From: Clostridium sp. BJN0013
GTDB lineage: Bacteria; Bacillota; Clostridia; Clostridiales; Clostridiaceae
Length of the DNA stretch: 64,000 bases
NCBI RefSeq assembly: GCF_040939125.1
Contig: NZ_CP162495.1
Span: 2,108,001 to 2,172,000 of the forward strand
Direction: 5' to 3'
Each line of letters opens with the position of its first letter. Position 1 is the first letter of the stretch. The notes under the pieces were generated by a model, which searched no databases, was not told the DNA's origin, and worked only from the letters and a program-made list of their open reading frames with translations. Shown here in pieces: positions 44,105 through 54,496 of this stretch. A program made the position numbers and the translations under genes.

Positions 44105-47100
44105 TTAAATAATTAACTTCTTTAAGTCATTGGCTAAGCCATTACAACTTGATTTTCTTTCCATATCAGAAAGTATATAATACCTATCCATCTTTAATAA
44201 TCCTTTTTGTTCTGCAGCGGCTGAATTTACCTCTAAATCAACTGCCTTTTCTTGAAAAGATATTTTATAGGTTTCATTTTCAAAGGGATAGGTAGGAAGT
44301 GCCACCTTTTTCTCCTTACCTGTAGAGAATTTATTAGGATTGTACCTAGTTCCCAGTGTATACAGCTTGGCAAATGCTGTAATAATAGATTTCACAGCAT
44401 TTTCACCTATATTCATCTCAACCCAGTTAAACAATCTATCATTATAAAATTCTTTATTCTTAATTTCATCAATTTTACCAGGATAAATAACTACCTGATC
44501 TTTATTTACAAATCCATCTAAACTTTTGATATTTTCTATAACCTTTATTGGAATATCCAAAAACTCTTCAATAGCTCCTGAAGGTGTTAATATAGGAGAA
44601 TTTAAATACACGGCATTTTCATTGCTCTTAGAATAGTTACCATCTTCTATAATGCTAATATGAATAAGTTGCCCCAAAGCCTGGTCTAAATTTATTAAAC
44701 CTGTTAAAACCGCTGCAGTTAAAATGCCCGTACCCTGTGCAATTATTCCGCAAATATTTAAATTAAAATCATTCAAAAAAATGCCAAGTGCATATTGAAC
44801 TGCAAAAGAATGAATAAGTTCAATTTCTTCACTATATCCATTTTTCAACTCCTTATATCTATCCATGCATTCTCTGTATGCGGTATTAAATGCAGCAAAA
44901 CGGGAACATAAATCATGTTTACAATCTTCAAAAATCTTCATGTTGCCATCCAGCATAAGGTAAGCTTGGGTTTCACGATTTGGGTGAGAACGTCCCTTAT
45001 AAACTCCTTCAATGCTGCTGCCGTTTTCAAGTGAAGTAAGCACTTCTAGCAAATGTGCCCTTGATTTCACTACTGCTGCAGCCTTAGTGATTAATTCCTT
45101 TTGAGCACCATTTACAGTAAAGCAAATTGAAGCTGCACTTAAATTTTCATGCTGTTCTATGTGATTCTTTAAATTAGCAGCTATGCGTTTCACCACATTT
45201 TCATTTCTGCCAGTTAACTGTAACAGGTATGGAGATCTTTCTTCTTCATATTCCCTTATATCCGGAGCTTTTTCCAGAACTACATGAACGTTGGTTCCAC
45301 CAAAGCCGAAAGCATTCACTCCTGCCCTTAGAGGAGTTATGTTACTACTTTTCCATTCCATTGGTTCTCCACTAACAACATAAAATGGAGAATTAGCAAA
45401 ATCTATATTAGGATTACTTCTTGACTTATCATAGTTTACAGTATGTGGTATTTTTTTATTCTTAAGTGCAAGAACTACTTTTATTAAACTTGTAACTCCA
45501 GATGCGGATAACATATGTCCTATGGAAGATTTAACTGACCCAATAGCACAAAAAGCTTTTTCTGATGTAAAGGAACGAAAAGCGTGATTCATACCTTCGA
45601 TTTCAATAGGATCACCTAAGGGTGTACCTGTACCGTGAGTTTCAATGTAAGATATGGTTTCTGGATTGATATTTGCTTCTAAATACGCTTTTCTTATAGC
45701 ATCTGCCTGTCCCTGAGGTCTAGGAGCTGTTAAACCCTGAGAATGTCCATCATTATTCATGGCAGAACCTTTAATTACAGCCAGTATATTGTCTCTGTCT
45801 CTCATGGCATTTTCTAATGGTTTTAACAGTACTGCACTTGCCCCTTCTGAAAGTACCATACCATCTGCCCTGCTGTCAAAAGGGTAACAAACTCCTTTTT
45901 TAGATAAGGCCGTTACTCTGCTTAGTCCTATGAAGGGAGTAGGCGAAAGATTCAAATTCACACCTCCAACTATGGCCATTTCACTTTGCCCTGTTCTAAT
46001 ACTCTCACATGCTAGATGTAGTGCTGCCAGGGAAGATGAACATGCCGAATTAATTGTTAAACTTGGCCCAGTAAAATTCAGACAGTGACTTACCCGAGCT
46101 GCTACCTCATTTAAACTATTTCCTGCAACAAAATCAGGCACCATCTCTGCTGGTTTCAACACATTAAAAATACTATTCATTATTTCATCCTGTTCTACAT
46201 GACCTATATTATTAAATATGTGATTACTTGATAAATAATTCTTTAGTTTCATGTAAGTTCTATAATTTGCAAAGTGTTCTGCATAGGTGTTTTGTTCACA
46301 GCCTACAAAAACTCCAATATTATTTGAGCCATATCTTCCTCCATAGCCAGCTTGCTGTAACGCTTCCCATGCAATCTCCAGAAAAATTCTCTGCTGCGGA
46401 TCAGTAACAACAGCTTCACTTGGGGACAAACCAAAGAACATAGGATCAAACTCGTAGGGCTTATCTATAAACCCACCATACTTGGAATAAGAAGTATACA
46501 AAGAGTTTACATCTGTACTAAAATAATCCTTTAATGACCATCTTTCTGATGGCACTTCTCTTATCATACATTTGCCACTTTCAAGAATACTCCAGTATTC
46601 ATCCAAAGTATTTGCACCTGGTATTCTAACACTGGCACCTATTATTGCAATATCCTTTATTTTTTCCATTGAAAAAGTATTTTTTTCTGAAATATCTATT
46701 TTTTGTGCTGTTACACCATCAGAATCTCCAGAATAAACTTTCTCAATATATTGTGCCAATGAATCAGGAGTTTGATATTCAAATATTAATGTAGGATACA
46801 ATTCTATTCCAAGATTATGTCCTAACTTCTCCATAACCTTAACTGCTCCCAATGAATCCAAGCCTAGCTCGAGAAAATTCTGTCCTATATCTAGTTCTTC
46901 GTGATGAACTTGCAATTGGTCAGCAATAATTTTATAGACAGTCTCTCTAATATTTTGGGATTTTTTAAAGTCTAGTGTATTAACCTTAATTGAAAGAGGT
47001 TTCTTTTCCTGTGTTATTTCAAGCTTATCTAGAATGTGTATTACTCTTTGACTTCCATCTGACAATACCCTCATTAGTGCTTCCACAGCTTTCTGAGCAG

Positions 47101-50100
47101 GAAGAGGATTTAATCCTTGAACTTTTATTGCCATTGAAGCCATATTACCAAGATTAGCACCCATTCCAGTTTTAGCCCATAGAGAATAATTTAATGCAAT
47201 AGTTTTTCCCGGTGCATTTTCAGATGCCCTATAAAAACTGTATGTTGACAAAAAGGAATTTGCTGCAGCGTAATCGCCAAGTCCTGCTGACCAAATCTTT
47301 TTCGAGGAAGATACTGATGAAAGCATAACAAAAAACTTTAAAGGCTCCTTTCTTGTAACATAATCAGTTATTACCGCTCCCTGCACCTTAGGTTCTATGA
47401 CACTATTCACTGTATCAATGCTTTTATCTAAAAGTTTAAAGCTTGAAAAATCCCAGGTACCAGCTGCATGAATTACACCTTGAATAGAGCCATATATATT
47501 ATTTACTTTCTCCATAAGAACTTTCATTTCATTAATTTTTGTCACATCTACAGCTTCATAAATAACATTTGCTCCAAGTTTTTCAAGGCTTAAAATTAAC
47601 TCAATCTTTTTAGCACATTTAGCATTATTAGATATTTGTGTATTCCACTCTTCTCTTAATGGTAATTTTTCGCGGCCTGTTAAAACTAGGTTAACTTTAG
47701 CTTTTTTAGCAAATGCTTTGGCAATTTCACCTCCTACAGCACTTGCACCTCCCGTAATTAAATAGGTTTCGCCATCATTAAACTGGATTTTTGAAGATTT
47801 ACTCAATTCACCTGTGTTGATTAAATCTCTTACATACCTTACTCCATCTCTGATAACTACTATACCCTCATCATTTATTTCCTTCCTTATCTCATTAAAT
47901 AGTATTTCAGCAAGTTCTTTATTAGACTTATACTCTTTTTTATCTGTATCTATACAATATGAATTTATAAAAGTATTTTCCTGATCTAAAGCTAATGTCA
48001 GAGTTACAGCAATAGATTGATGTGGATTAAAAATTTTATAATTTTCAGTTACAGATATGCCGTTGTTTGTAGCCAGCAATAATCTGATATTTCCCGCATT
48101 AATTTCTTTTAAAGCCCTTCCAATACACAATATACTGTAAATATCCTCCTGGACCACTCTGTCATCAAATACAAATTCTGATTTCCAGGCTTCCCTTTTA
48201 AAATTCCATAAATGTATCACTGAAGCTATAGGTTCTGGAATGTTTTTAAAAAGCTCAACATAATCCCTCTCCACTAATGGATTAATTATAAAATTTTTAT
48301 TGGAATCACAGCTGTATTCACTTCCTGAGCTAACAACATAAATTTTATTTTCTTTTTCATCAAACATTGATTTGAGTTCTTCTCCAATGCCATTTCCATC
48401 ATCAAATATTACTACACTCCCTGCTGGTAATAAACTAAGGGAGTTGTCTGATTCAGCTTTCCAGTTCCAACTATAAAACCAGTTGTTTGGTACCTTTATA
48501 TTTTCCATTCCAAAATCAGGCCTATATGTACTCCTGTGGAATGGATATGACGGTAATTGAACCTTATTGTAGGAAATACCCTGCTCAAATTTTTCCCAAT
48601 TTATATTAATTCCTGAGCAAAAGAGTGAAGACAGTGTGCCTAAACAGGTATCCCAGGAATCCTTCTTGCGGTCTGAAGCTGTGAAAATTATTTTAGTATT
48701 GCTAGTTTTTATACCTCTTGCCATTCCTGATAATATCTTATCAGGGCCACACTCAATAAAGGTATCTACAGAGTTGTCTGATAAATATTTTAAACTTTGC
48801 TCGAACTTTACAGGTTGAAGAATATGCTTGATCCAGTATTCAGTATCAAAAGGTTTATTCATTATTTCTCCTGTGATATTTGATACTACAGGTATTTTAG
48901 GAGAATTAAAGGTTACCCCCTCTAATACTGCCTTAAAATCATCCAGCATTGGCTTCATAAGCGGCGTATGAAAAGCCTGGGAAACATTTAATTTTTTAAA
49001 TCCCATTCCCTCTTTTAGCAGTACTTCACTAAATTTTTCTATTGCATTTACTTCCCCTGATATAACCTGATGGGTTCCATTGTATGCTGCAATCCAAACA
49101 TTACCTTCAAAAGCTTGAAGTAACCCTTGGAGTTTGTCTCCGGAAGTAAACACTGCACACATACTGCCCGATGACTGCAGTTCTTCCATTAATTTGCCCC
49201 TGGCAGCTACTATTTTTGCAGCATCCTGTAGACTTACTATGCCCGAGAGACAAGCTGCTGACCACTCACCAATACTATGACCAAGTACATAGTCAGGTTT
49301 AACCCCTAAATCTGTAAAGAGCTTTCCAAAAGCATAGTCAATGGTAAATACCACCGGCTGTGTAATATTTGTCTTTGCAAGAAGTATTTCATCTGCTTTG
49401 TCACTATAAATCAAATCAGTTATTTTTTCATTAAGGTAAGGATAAAATACCTCCGAGCATTCATCAATATATCCACTGAAAATAGGCAGATTTTCATATA
49501 GCCGTTTTGCCATGCCAATATATTGTGATCCTTGACCAGTGAACATTAATGCTATTTTAGGAAATACTTTACCATCAATATGATCTAATTTCACTTCTTG
49601 AAGCTTATTCATTAAATCCTCACAGGAATCTGCAACTACACTACAGCGATATTTAAGCAGTGTTCTGGTGACATTTTCTGTATAACATATATCTTCCAAG
49701 GAACTTTTATTATTATTTTTAAGATATTCTACTAAATTTTTTATTTTTTGATTTAATGATTCTTTTGTATTTGCAGAAAGACACAGAACATGCTTAGATC
49801 GTTCATATATCTTTTCGGGTTTTGTTTTAGTTAACTCAGGAGTCTCTTCAATAACCATATGGCAATTAGTACCTCCAAATCCAAAGGAATTAATAGAAGC
49901 CCGTCTGGCTGTGTTTGGAGAAACCTCCCACTCCTTTGCCTTAAGAATAGTATAAAAAGGAGTTCTATCAAATTTAATAGAAGGATTAAGCTCATTTAAA
50001 TTCACATTAGGAGGCATAATTTTATTATTTAAGGCTAATACCACTTTAATAAAGCTTGCTATGCCCGCACTGCTGAGAAGATGTCCAATATTTGATTTGA

Positions 50101-53100
50101 CTGACCCTATAGCTATGGAATTAGCTTCAGGACTCCACCTTTTAAAAGCCCTGTCTAGAGCTCTAACTTCACTTAAATCCCCAATCTTTGTACCAGTGCC
50201 ATGTGCTTCTACATATTGTATATCCTTAGGATTGAAACCATTATTTATATACAAGGATTCAATTACTTCACGCTGGCCATCAGGGTTGGGTGCCATAACT
50301 CCTATAGAGTGTCCATCATTATTTACTGCACTTGCCTTAATAACTGCAAGAACATTATCTTCATCTTTCAAAGCTTTTTTCAAAGGCTTCAGCAAAACTA
50401 GACCTGCACCTTCTCCTGGAACAAAACCATCAGCTTGAGAATCAAAAACTCTTGACAGTCCACTTGTTGACAGGGCACCTGCATTACTAAAATATATATA
50501 TGGAGTGGGAGTGAGTAAAAGGTTAATTCCTCCTGCCAGGGCAAATTCACATTCACCTCTAAGAAGAGACTGGCAGGCCATATGAATAGTCACTATTGAG
50601 GATGAGCAGGCTGTATCTACCACCATACTAGGCCCTTTTAAATTAAATTCCTGAGAGGTTCTAGCTGCAACCATATTCAAAATATTATCCACAAGTAAAT
50701 TAGGATGGAAATGGGTTATACCAAGCTTATTTTTCCATTCCTCAAGAATAGACTCTTGTTCTTCTTTTGCAAGTGAGGTGAAACTATCAAAACTTTTGAG
50801 ATTTGACATATTTAAAGTATTTAAATGATATTCATAATAAGAATTTGTACCAGCTCCAATAAATAATCCCAAATTCTTTCCACTTATTTTTTTCTTACAA
50901 TACCCTGCCCTCTCTAATATTTCAAATACTAATTCAAGCATAATTCGCTGCTGAGGGTCCATAACAGAGGCCTCCTCATCAGATATATTAAAGAATTCAG
51001 CATCAAAATCAAAAGGTTTATCTATAAAAGCACCTGTACGGCAATTTGTTTTTATTGGATCAACATCAGTACTATAGTATTTATCTATATCCCATCTATC
51101 TGCAGGTATTTCATCAATGCTGCACTTTCCATTCACAATATTATTCCAAAATTCTTCAGGAGTTGATGCATCCGGGAAACGGCAGGCCATTTCTATTACT
51201 GCTATGTCATCATCCTTATCCATTATAGGTGTGGTTGTTTTTGTCACACTAATTTCTGAAATATTTTCTTCATGCAACCTTCTAATATATTCATCCATAT
51301 CACTTATAGTTTCACAATTGATAAGTATATCATGGCTTAAAGTTAATTCCAATTCATCTTCTAGCATACTTAAAATTTGAACTGCTTTTATTGAAGTTCC
51401 TCCTAATGATAAAAATGACTGATTATATCCTATACTTTCTGCAGGTCTGTCTAGTACTTTTGACCAAATTTCACGTATTTTATCCATATTTTGTCCTGAT
51501 ATTAAAGGCCTGGATGTTTCACTTTTCTCTGTTTTTTCTATCTCATTAAATAATAACTCATCTGAGGTAAATGTTTCACCCTCATACTCATTATTTAAAA
51601 ATGACTGTACCAGCATAAAACGCTGTATTTTACCGCTGGTGGTTTTAGGAATAGATTTAATCAAAACAACATATTCAATGGCAATGCCAAAAATTTCATT
51701 TATTTTACTAAGTATATTTGCATAAAAGCTTTTTAAATTATCCTTATTAATGTGAAGTGCAGAAAATAAGGCAACTTTTTCTCTTCCTTCTTTTTCATCG
51801 TGCCACCCGCATACTACAACTTTGCCTGGTTTTACCCCTTCAAATTCTTCTAACTTAAACTCAATATCATGTGCAAAGAAATTTTGTCCATTAACAAAAA
51901 TTATGTCCTTCATACGCCCTGTTACACATAACTTTCCATCAATCATAAAACCAATATCACCTGTTTTCAGCCACCCATCCTGAAAGGAATTAAGGGTCGC
52001 TTCTGGATTATTAATGTAACCTGAAGTAACATTGTCACCTTTTATTTGAATTTCCCCTAATTGTTTTTCTAAAACTACTTTTCCCTGCTCATCTACAATA
52101 CGAACTCCCGTTCCAGGAACAGGATATCCTTCACTCGCCACCTGGAATGAATCAAAATTACCTTCATCAATTTCTTCAGCTATTGAATTATTTACAAGGC
52201 TATTTCTGCTGATACAATGGCTTTCCGGTTTAGTACCTGCAATTGGAAAAGTAACTGCTAGACAAGCCTCAGCCATTCCATACACCATATACATACTTGT
52301 TTCAGATAAATTACATACAGCTAATTTTTCCATGAATTCTTTAGCTAGGGGCACAAAAATAGGTTCTGCACCGTTAAAAATTAATCTTAGGGAACTTAGA
52401 TCCCATGCTTCTAGATGTTTATCTGTAATTTTTCTAAGCAGTAATCTATAGCCAAAATTAGGGCTGGAAGTTACAGTAATTTTATGCTTGGAAATTGAAT
52501 CAAACCAAAGAGCAGGTCTTCTTACAAACTTTACAGGATGCATGTTTATCTGAAATATACCTAAGGCAATTAATGTTAAATGATTGCCGATTAAACCCAT
52601 ATCATGATAATAAGGCATCCATGAAAAAAATCTATCCTCTGAAGTTAAACCCGCACCTTCAATGATTCCTTCTATATTAGTTAATAAATTTTTATGTGTT
52701 AAAATCACTCCCTTAGGTTTACTGGTAGTTCCTGAACTAAATTGTATAAAAGCAGGCTTTTCTGATGGTGACAGATTTATTGAACCTTTTACTGTACTCT
52801 GCCTTAAATTTGATACATCCAGCATTAACATATCTTTACAATCCTCATATAACTCATTATTTTTCATACTTCCAATCATGGAAGCATCACTTATTATTAC
52901 AGGTTTTTCAAGGGTATTCCACACATTTATGAGCTTTTCTAAAGAAGCATTTTTTCTCTTGAAGGATGAAGGATAGGAAATTGGTGCAGGTATAATTCCG
53001 CCAAGTATACAAGCCCAAAAGCTGATGGCAAAGTCAATATTATTTTCAAAGGAAAGAATTGCAAAATCGTCTTGTTTTAAACCATTTTCTTGAAGCATTC

Positions 53101-53296
53101 CTAAACAGTAAACAGCCTTTTCAAGTATTTGTTTATAGGTTAAGAAAACTTCTGTATTATTATCTTGTATAAACAATATTCCTTTATCATTTTGATTTTC
53201 TGAAGCTTCTATTAATAAGTTACCAATATTTATTTTACTGCAATACTTGCCTGTTACAGGCTTTCCCCAGGCAATTGACATTTTTTCATTATTCAT
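44105..53296 (-). CDS. type I polyketide synthase with FAAL loading: FAAL-ACP-KS-AT-KR-ACP-KS-(vestigial AT)
   Basis: 3063 aa. FAAL-type AMP ligase ~1-585 (FSSGTTSKPKG near 185) should adenylate a fatty acid and load the ACP (~605-680, GGTSIKA). Module 1: KS ~694-1145 (DTACSSS, EAHGTGT, KSNIGH all present), AT ~1245-1590 (GHSIGE; QAFHTPLM, malonyl-type), KR ~1700-2040 (TGGASAVG, Y in GDYAAANSF), ACP near 2148 (LGLDSLGA). Module 2: KS ~2215-2665 (SACSSS, ETHGTGT, KSSIGH), then a shortened AT-like region (~2700-3010) where GHSxGE reads AQGTGI, so the Ser is gone and the His half is missing. No KR, ACP or TE follows. AAGGGG lies 8 bases before the ATG. Last gene of the NRPS-MFS-PKS operon. Confidence 0.93.
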   Translation of the reverse strand: MNNEKMSIAWGKPVTGKYCSKINIGNLLIEASENQNDKGILFIQDNNTEVFLTYKQILEKAVYCLGMLQENGLKQDDFAILSFENNIDFAISFWACILGGIIPAPISYPSSFKRKNASLEKLINVWNTLEKPVIISDASMIGSMKNNELYEDCKDMLMLDVSNLRQSTVKGSINLSPSEKPAFIQFSSGTTSKPKGVILTHKNLLTNIEGIIEGAGLTSEDRFFSWMPYYHDMGLIGNHLTLIALGIFQINMHPVKFVRRPALWFDSISKHKITVTSSPNFGYRLLLRKITDKHLEAWDLSSLRLIFNGAEPIFVPLAKEFMEKLAVCNLSETSMYMVYGMAEACLAVTFPIAGTKPESHCISRNSLVNNSIAEEIDEGNFDSFQVASEGYPVPGTGVRIVDEQGKVVLEKQLGEIQIKGDNVTSGYINNPEATLNSFQDGWLKTGDIGFMIDGKLCVTGRMKDIIFVNGQNFFAHDIEFKLEEFEGVKPGKVVVCGWHDEKEGREKVALFSALHINKDNLKSFYANILSKINEIFGIAIEYVVLIKSIPKTTSGKIQRFMLVQSFLNNEYEGETFTSDELLFNEIEKTEKSETSRPLISGQNMDKIREIWSKVLDRPAESIGYNQSFLSLGGTSIKAVQILSMLEDELELTLSHDILINCETISDMDEYIRRLHEENISEISVTKTTTPIMDKDDDIAVIEMACRFPDASTPEEFWNNIVNGKCSIDEIPADRWDIDKYYSTDVDPIKTNCRTGAFIDKPFDFDAEFFNISDEEASVMDPQQRIMLELVFEILERAGYCKKKISGKNLGLFIGAGTNSYYEYHLNTLNMSNLKSFDSFTSLAKEEQESILEEWKNKLGITHFHPNLLVDNILNMVAARTSQEFNLKGPSMVVDTACSSSIVTIHMACQSLLRGECEFALAGGINLLLTPTPYIYFSNAGALSTSGLSRVFDSQADGFVPGEGAGLVLLKPLKKALKDEDNVLAVIKASAVNNDGHSIGVMAPNPDGQREVIESLYINNGFNPKDIQYVEAHGTGTKIGDLSEVRALDRAFKRWSPEANSIAIGSVKSNIGHLLSSAGIASFIKVVLALNNKIMPPNVNLNELNPSIKFDRTPFYTILKAKEWEVSPNTARRASINSFGFGGTNCHMVIEETPELTKTKPEKIYERSKHVLCLSANTKESLNQKIKNLVEYLKNNNKSSLEDICYTENVTRTLLKYRCSVVADSCEDLMNKLQEVKLDHIDGKVFPKIALMFTGQGSQYIGMAKRLYENLPIFSGYIDECSEVFYPYLNEKITDLIYSDKADEILLAKTNITQPVVFTIDYAFGKLFTDLGVKPDYVLGHSIGEWSAACLSGIVSLQDAAKIVAARGKLMEELQSSGSMCAVFTSGDKLQGLLQAFEGNVWIAAYNGTHQVISGEVNAIEKFSEVLLKEGMGFKKLNVSQAFHTPLMKPMLDDFKAVLEGVTFNSPKIPVVSNITGEIMNKPFDTEYWIKHILQPVKFEQSLKYLSDNSVDTFIECGPDKILSGMARGIKTSNTKIIFTASDRKKDSWDTCLGTLSSLFCSGININWEKFEQGISYNKVQLPSYPFHRSTYRPDFGMENIKVPNNWFYSWNWKAESDNSLSLLPAGSVVIFDDGNGIGEELKSMFDEKENKIYVVSSGSEYSCDSNKNFIINPLVERDYVELFKNIPEPIASVIHLWNFKREAWKSEFVFDDRVVQEDIYSILCIGRALKEINAGNIRLLLATNNGISVTENYKIFNPHQSIAVTLTLALDQENTFINSYCIDTDKKEYKSNKELAEILFNEIRKEINDEGIVVIRDGVRYVRDLINTGELSKSSKIQFNDGETYLITGGASAVGGEIAKAFAKKAKVNLVLTGREKLPLREEWNTQISNNAKCAKKIELILSLEKLGANVIYEAVDVTKINEMKVLMEKVNNIYGSIQGVIHAAGTWDFSSFKLLDKSIDTVNSVIEPKVQGAVITDYVTRKEPLKFFVMLSSVSSSKKIWSAGLGDYAAANSFLSTYSFYRASENAPGKTIALNYSLWAKTGMGANLGNMASMAIKVQGLNPLPAQKAVEALMRVLSDGSQRVIHILDKLEITQEKKPLSIKVNTLDFKKSQNIRETVYKIIADQLQVHHEELDIGQNFLELGLDSLGAVKVMEKLGHNLGIELYPTLIFEYQTPDSLAQYIEKVYSGDSDGVTAQKIDISEKNTFSMEKIKDIAIIGASVRIPGANTLDEYWSILESGKCMIREVPSERWSLKDYFSTDVNSLYTSYSKYGGFIDKPYEFDPMFFGLSPSEAVVTDPQQRIFLEIAWEALQQAGYGGRYGSNNIGVFVGCEQNTYAEHFANYRTYMKLKNYLSSNHIFNNIGHVEQDEIMNSIFNVLKPAEMVPDFVAGNSLNEVAARVSHCLNFTGPSLTINSACSSSLAALHLACESIRTGQSEMAIVGGVNLNLSPTPFIGLSRVTALSKKGVCYPFDSRADGMVLSEGASAVLLKPLENAMRDRDNILAVIKGSAMNNDGHSQGLTAPRPQGQADAIRKAYLEANINPETISYIETHGTGTPLGDPIEIEGMNHAFRSFTSEKAFCAIGSVKSSIGHMLSASGVTSLIKVVLALKNKKIPHTVNYDKSRSNPNIDFANSPFYVVSGEPMEWKSSNITPLRAGVNAFGFGGTNVHVVLEKAPDIREYEEERSPYLLQLTGRNENVVKRIAANLKNHIEQHENLSAASICFTVNGAQKELITKAAAVVKSRAHLLEVLTSLENGSSIEGVYKGRSHPNRETQAYLMLDGNMKIFEDCKHDLCSRFAAFNTAYRECMDRYKELKNGYSEEIELIHSFAVQYALGIFLNDFNLNICGIIAQGTGILTAAVLTGLINLDQALGQLIHISIIEDGNYSKSNENAVYLNSPILTPSGAIEEFLDIPIKVIENIKSLDGFVNKDQVVIYPGKIDEIKNKEFYNDRLFNWVEMNIGENAVKSIITAFAKLYTLGTRYNPNKFSTGKEKKVALPTYPFENETYKISFQEKAVDLEVNSAAAEQKGLLKMDRYYILSDMERKSSCNGLANDLKKLII

Positions 53297-53308
53297 GTAA
53301 TCATCCCC

Positions 53309-54490
53309 TTAATTATAGTTTCTCAAATTATACTCATATTTACCTCTTTTAATATAGACTGTAAAAAGAAATACAACAAAAATTAATAGACATACACTAA
53401 AAATATGGTCATTTCCAAACAAACTCATAGCTGTAGACGAGATTACCGGACCTATAGTAGATCCAATTCCATAGGAGAAAGTAAATAATGAGGTTCCAGA
53501 AGGTATATCTTCTTTATCTAAGTTTTCAACTGTAACTGCCAGAGATAATGGATATATGGGGCCAATAACAGCACCAGATAAAAATGAGAAAATTAATCTT
53601 AGAGCAAAATTATTGAAAATTATAATTCCTAAAACTGTAAATACAGAAATAAGAATGCTGCCTATCAAAGTTTTCTTTCTTCCCAGCTTATCCGAAATGT
53701 AAGTCATAGGTATAGTACCTACAATACTCCCCACTACAAATATTCCCAGAGCATATCCAAGATATGAAAGGCTATATTTTTCATGGAGAAGAAATATAGG
53801 ATAGAGGGTAATTAGAGTGGTTTCTGTGAAACCATATAAAAACGCCCCCTGAAGTCCAACAAATACTTTTCCTAACACATTTCCCTCTGGCTTTTCTGGA
53901 AATATTAGTTTTTCCTTAAAATTGAACCCTATAATTATTGGACACAATATAAGGGCAGCTATAGGAATCATAAAAGGAAACCAGGTTCTATATATATATA
54001 GCTGTGGACCTGTAACAGAGCTAAATATAAAACCTACAGCAAAACAAAATGAATATAAGCCGCTGACTATACCTCTTGTATTATCCTCTGTTAAATCATG
54101 GAGCATTGTTTGTACTCCAACCATATCAGCACTTATGCCAAATCCCATAATTATCATTAAAAAAAGCCAGAGAAATAAGTTTGTAGCCAAAGGAAAAATA
54201 CCACAGGCCACTGCAGCAGCTAATGCCCCTAGTAATATAACTCCTTTCATATCCCTATTTCTCATTTTTTTATCTATTAAAATAGAACCTATTGACATAA
54301 AAAGAAAAAAAGACGATGAAATTATCCCAATATATAAATTTCCTACATTATTTTTTTCTAAGTGAGTGGATGCAAGGGGATTTATGATCCCCATTGCAGT
54401 TCCTAAGAATAACCCTACAATATAAAGTACCCATTTTTTTTTTGAAGCAGCAAATATGCATTTTCTCTTAAATTCATAATAGTTTGTCAT
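53309..54490 (-). CDS. MFS transporter (probable product exporter)
   Basis: 393 aa, twelve predicted membrane helices. A GYALGIFVVGSIVGTIPMTYISDKLGRKKTLIGSIL segment gives the DxxGRKK loop between helices, and a weaker copy (SILIDKKMRNRDMKG) lies in the first half. It sits between the NRPS and PKS genes, 6 bases after one and 12 before the other, so it must be co-transcribed with them and most likely exports the product or gives self-protection. Its ATG overlaps the AAGGAGG that also follows the NRPS stop. Confidence 0.9.
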   Translation of the reverse strand: MTNYYEFKRKCIFAASKKKWVLYIVGLFLGTAMGIINPLASTHLEKNNVGNLYIGIISSSFFLFMSIGSILIDKKMRNRDMKGVILLGALAAAVACGIFPLATNLFLWLFLMIIMGFGISADMVGVQTMLHDLTEDNTRGIVSGLYSFCFAVGFIFSSVTGPQLYIYRTWFPFMIPIAALILCPIIIGFNFKEKLIFPEKPEGNVLGKVFVGLQGAFLYGFTETTLITLYPIFLLHEKYSLSYLGYALGIFVVGSIVGTIPMTYISDKLGRKKTLIGSILISVFTVLGIIIFNNFALRLIFSFLSGAVIGPIYPLSLAVTVENLDKEDIPSGTSLFTFSYGIGSTIGPVISSTAMSLFGNDHIFSVCLLIFVVFLFTVYIKRGKYEYNLRNYN

Positions 54491-54496
54491 TCCTCC

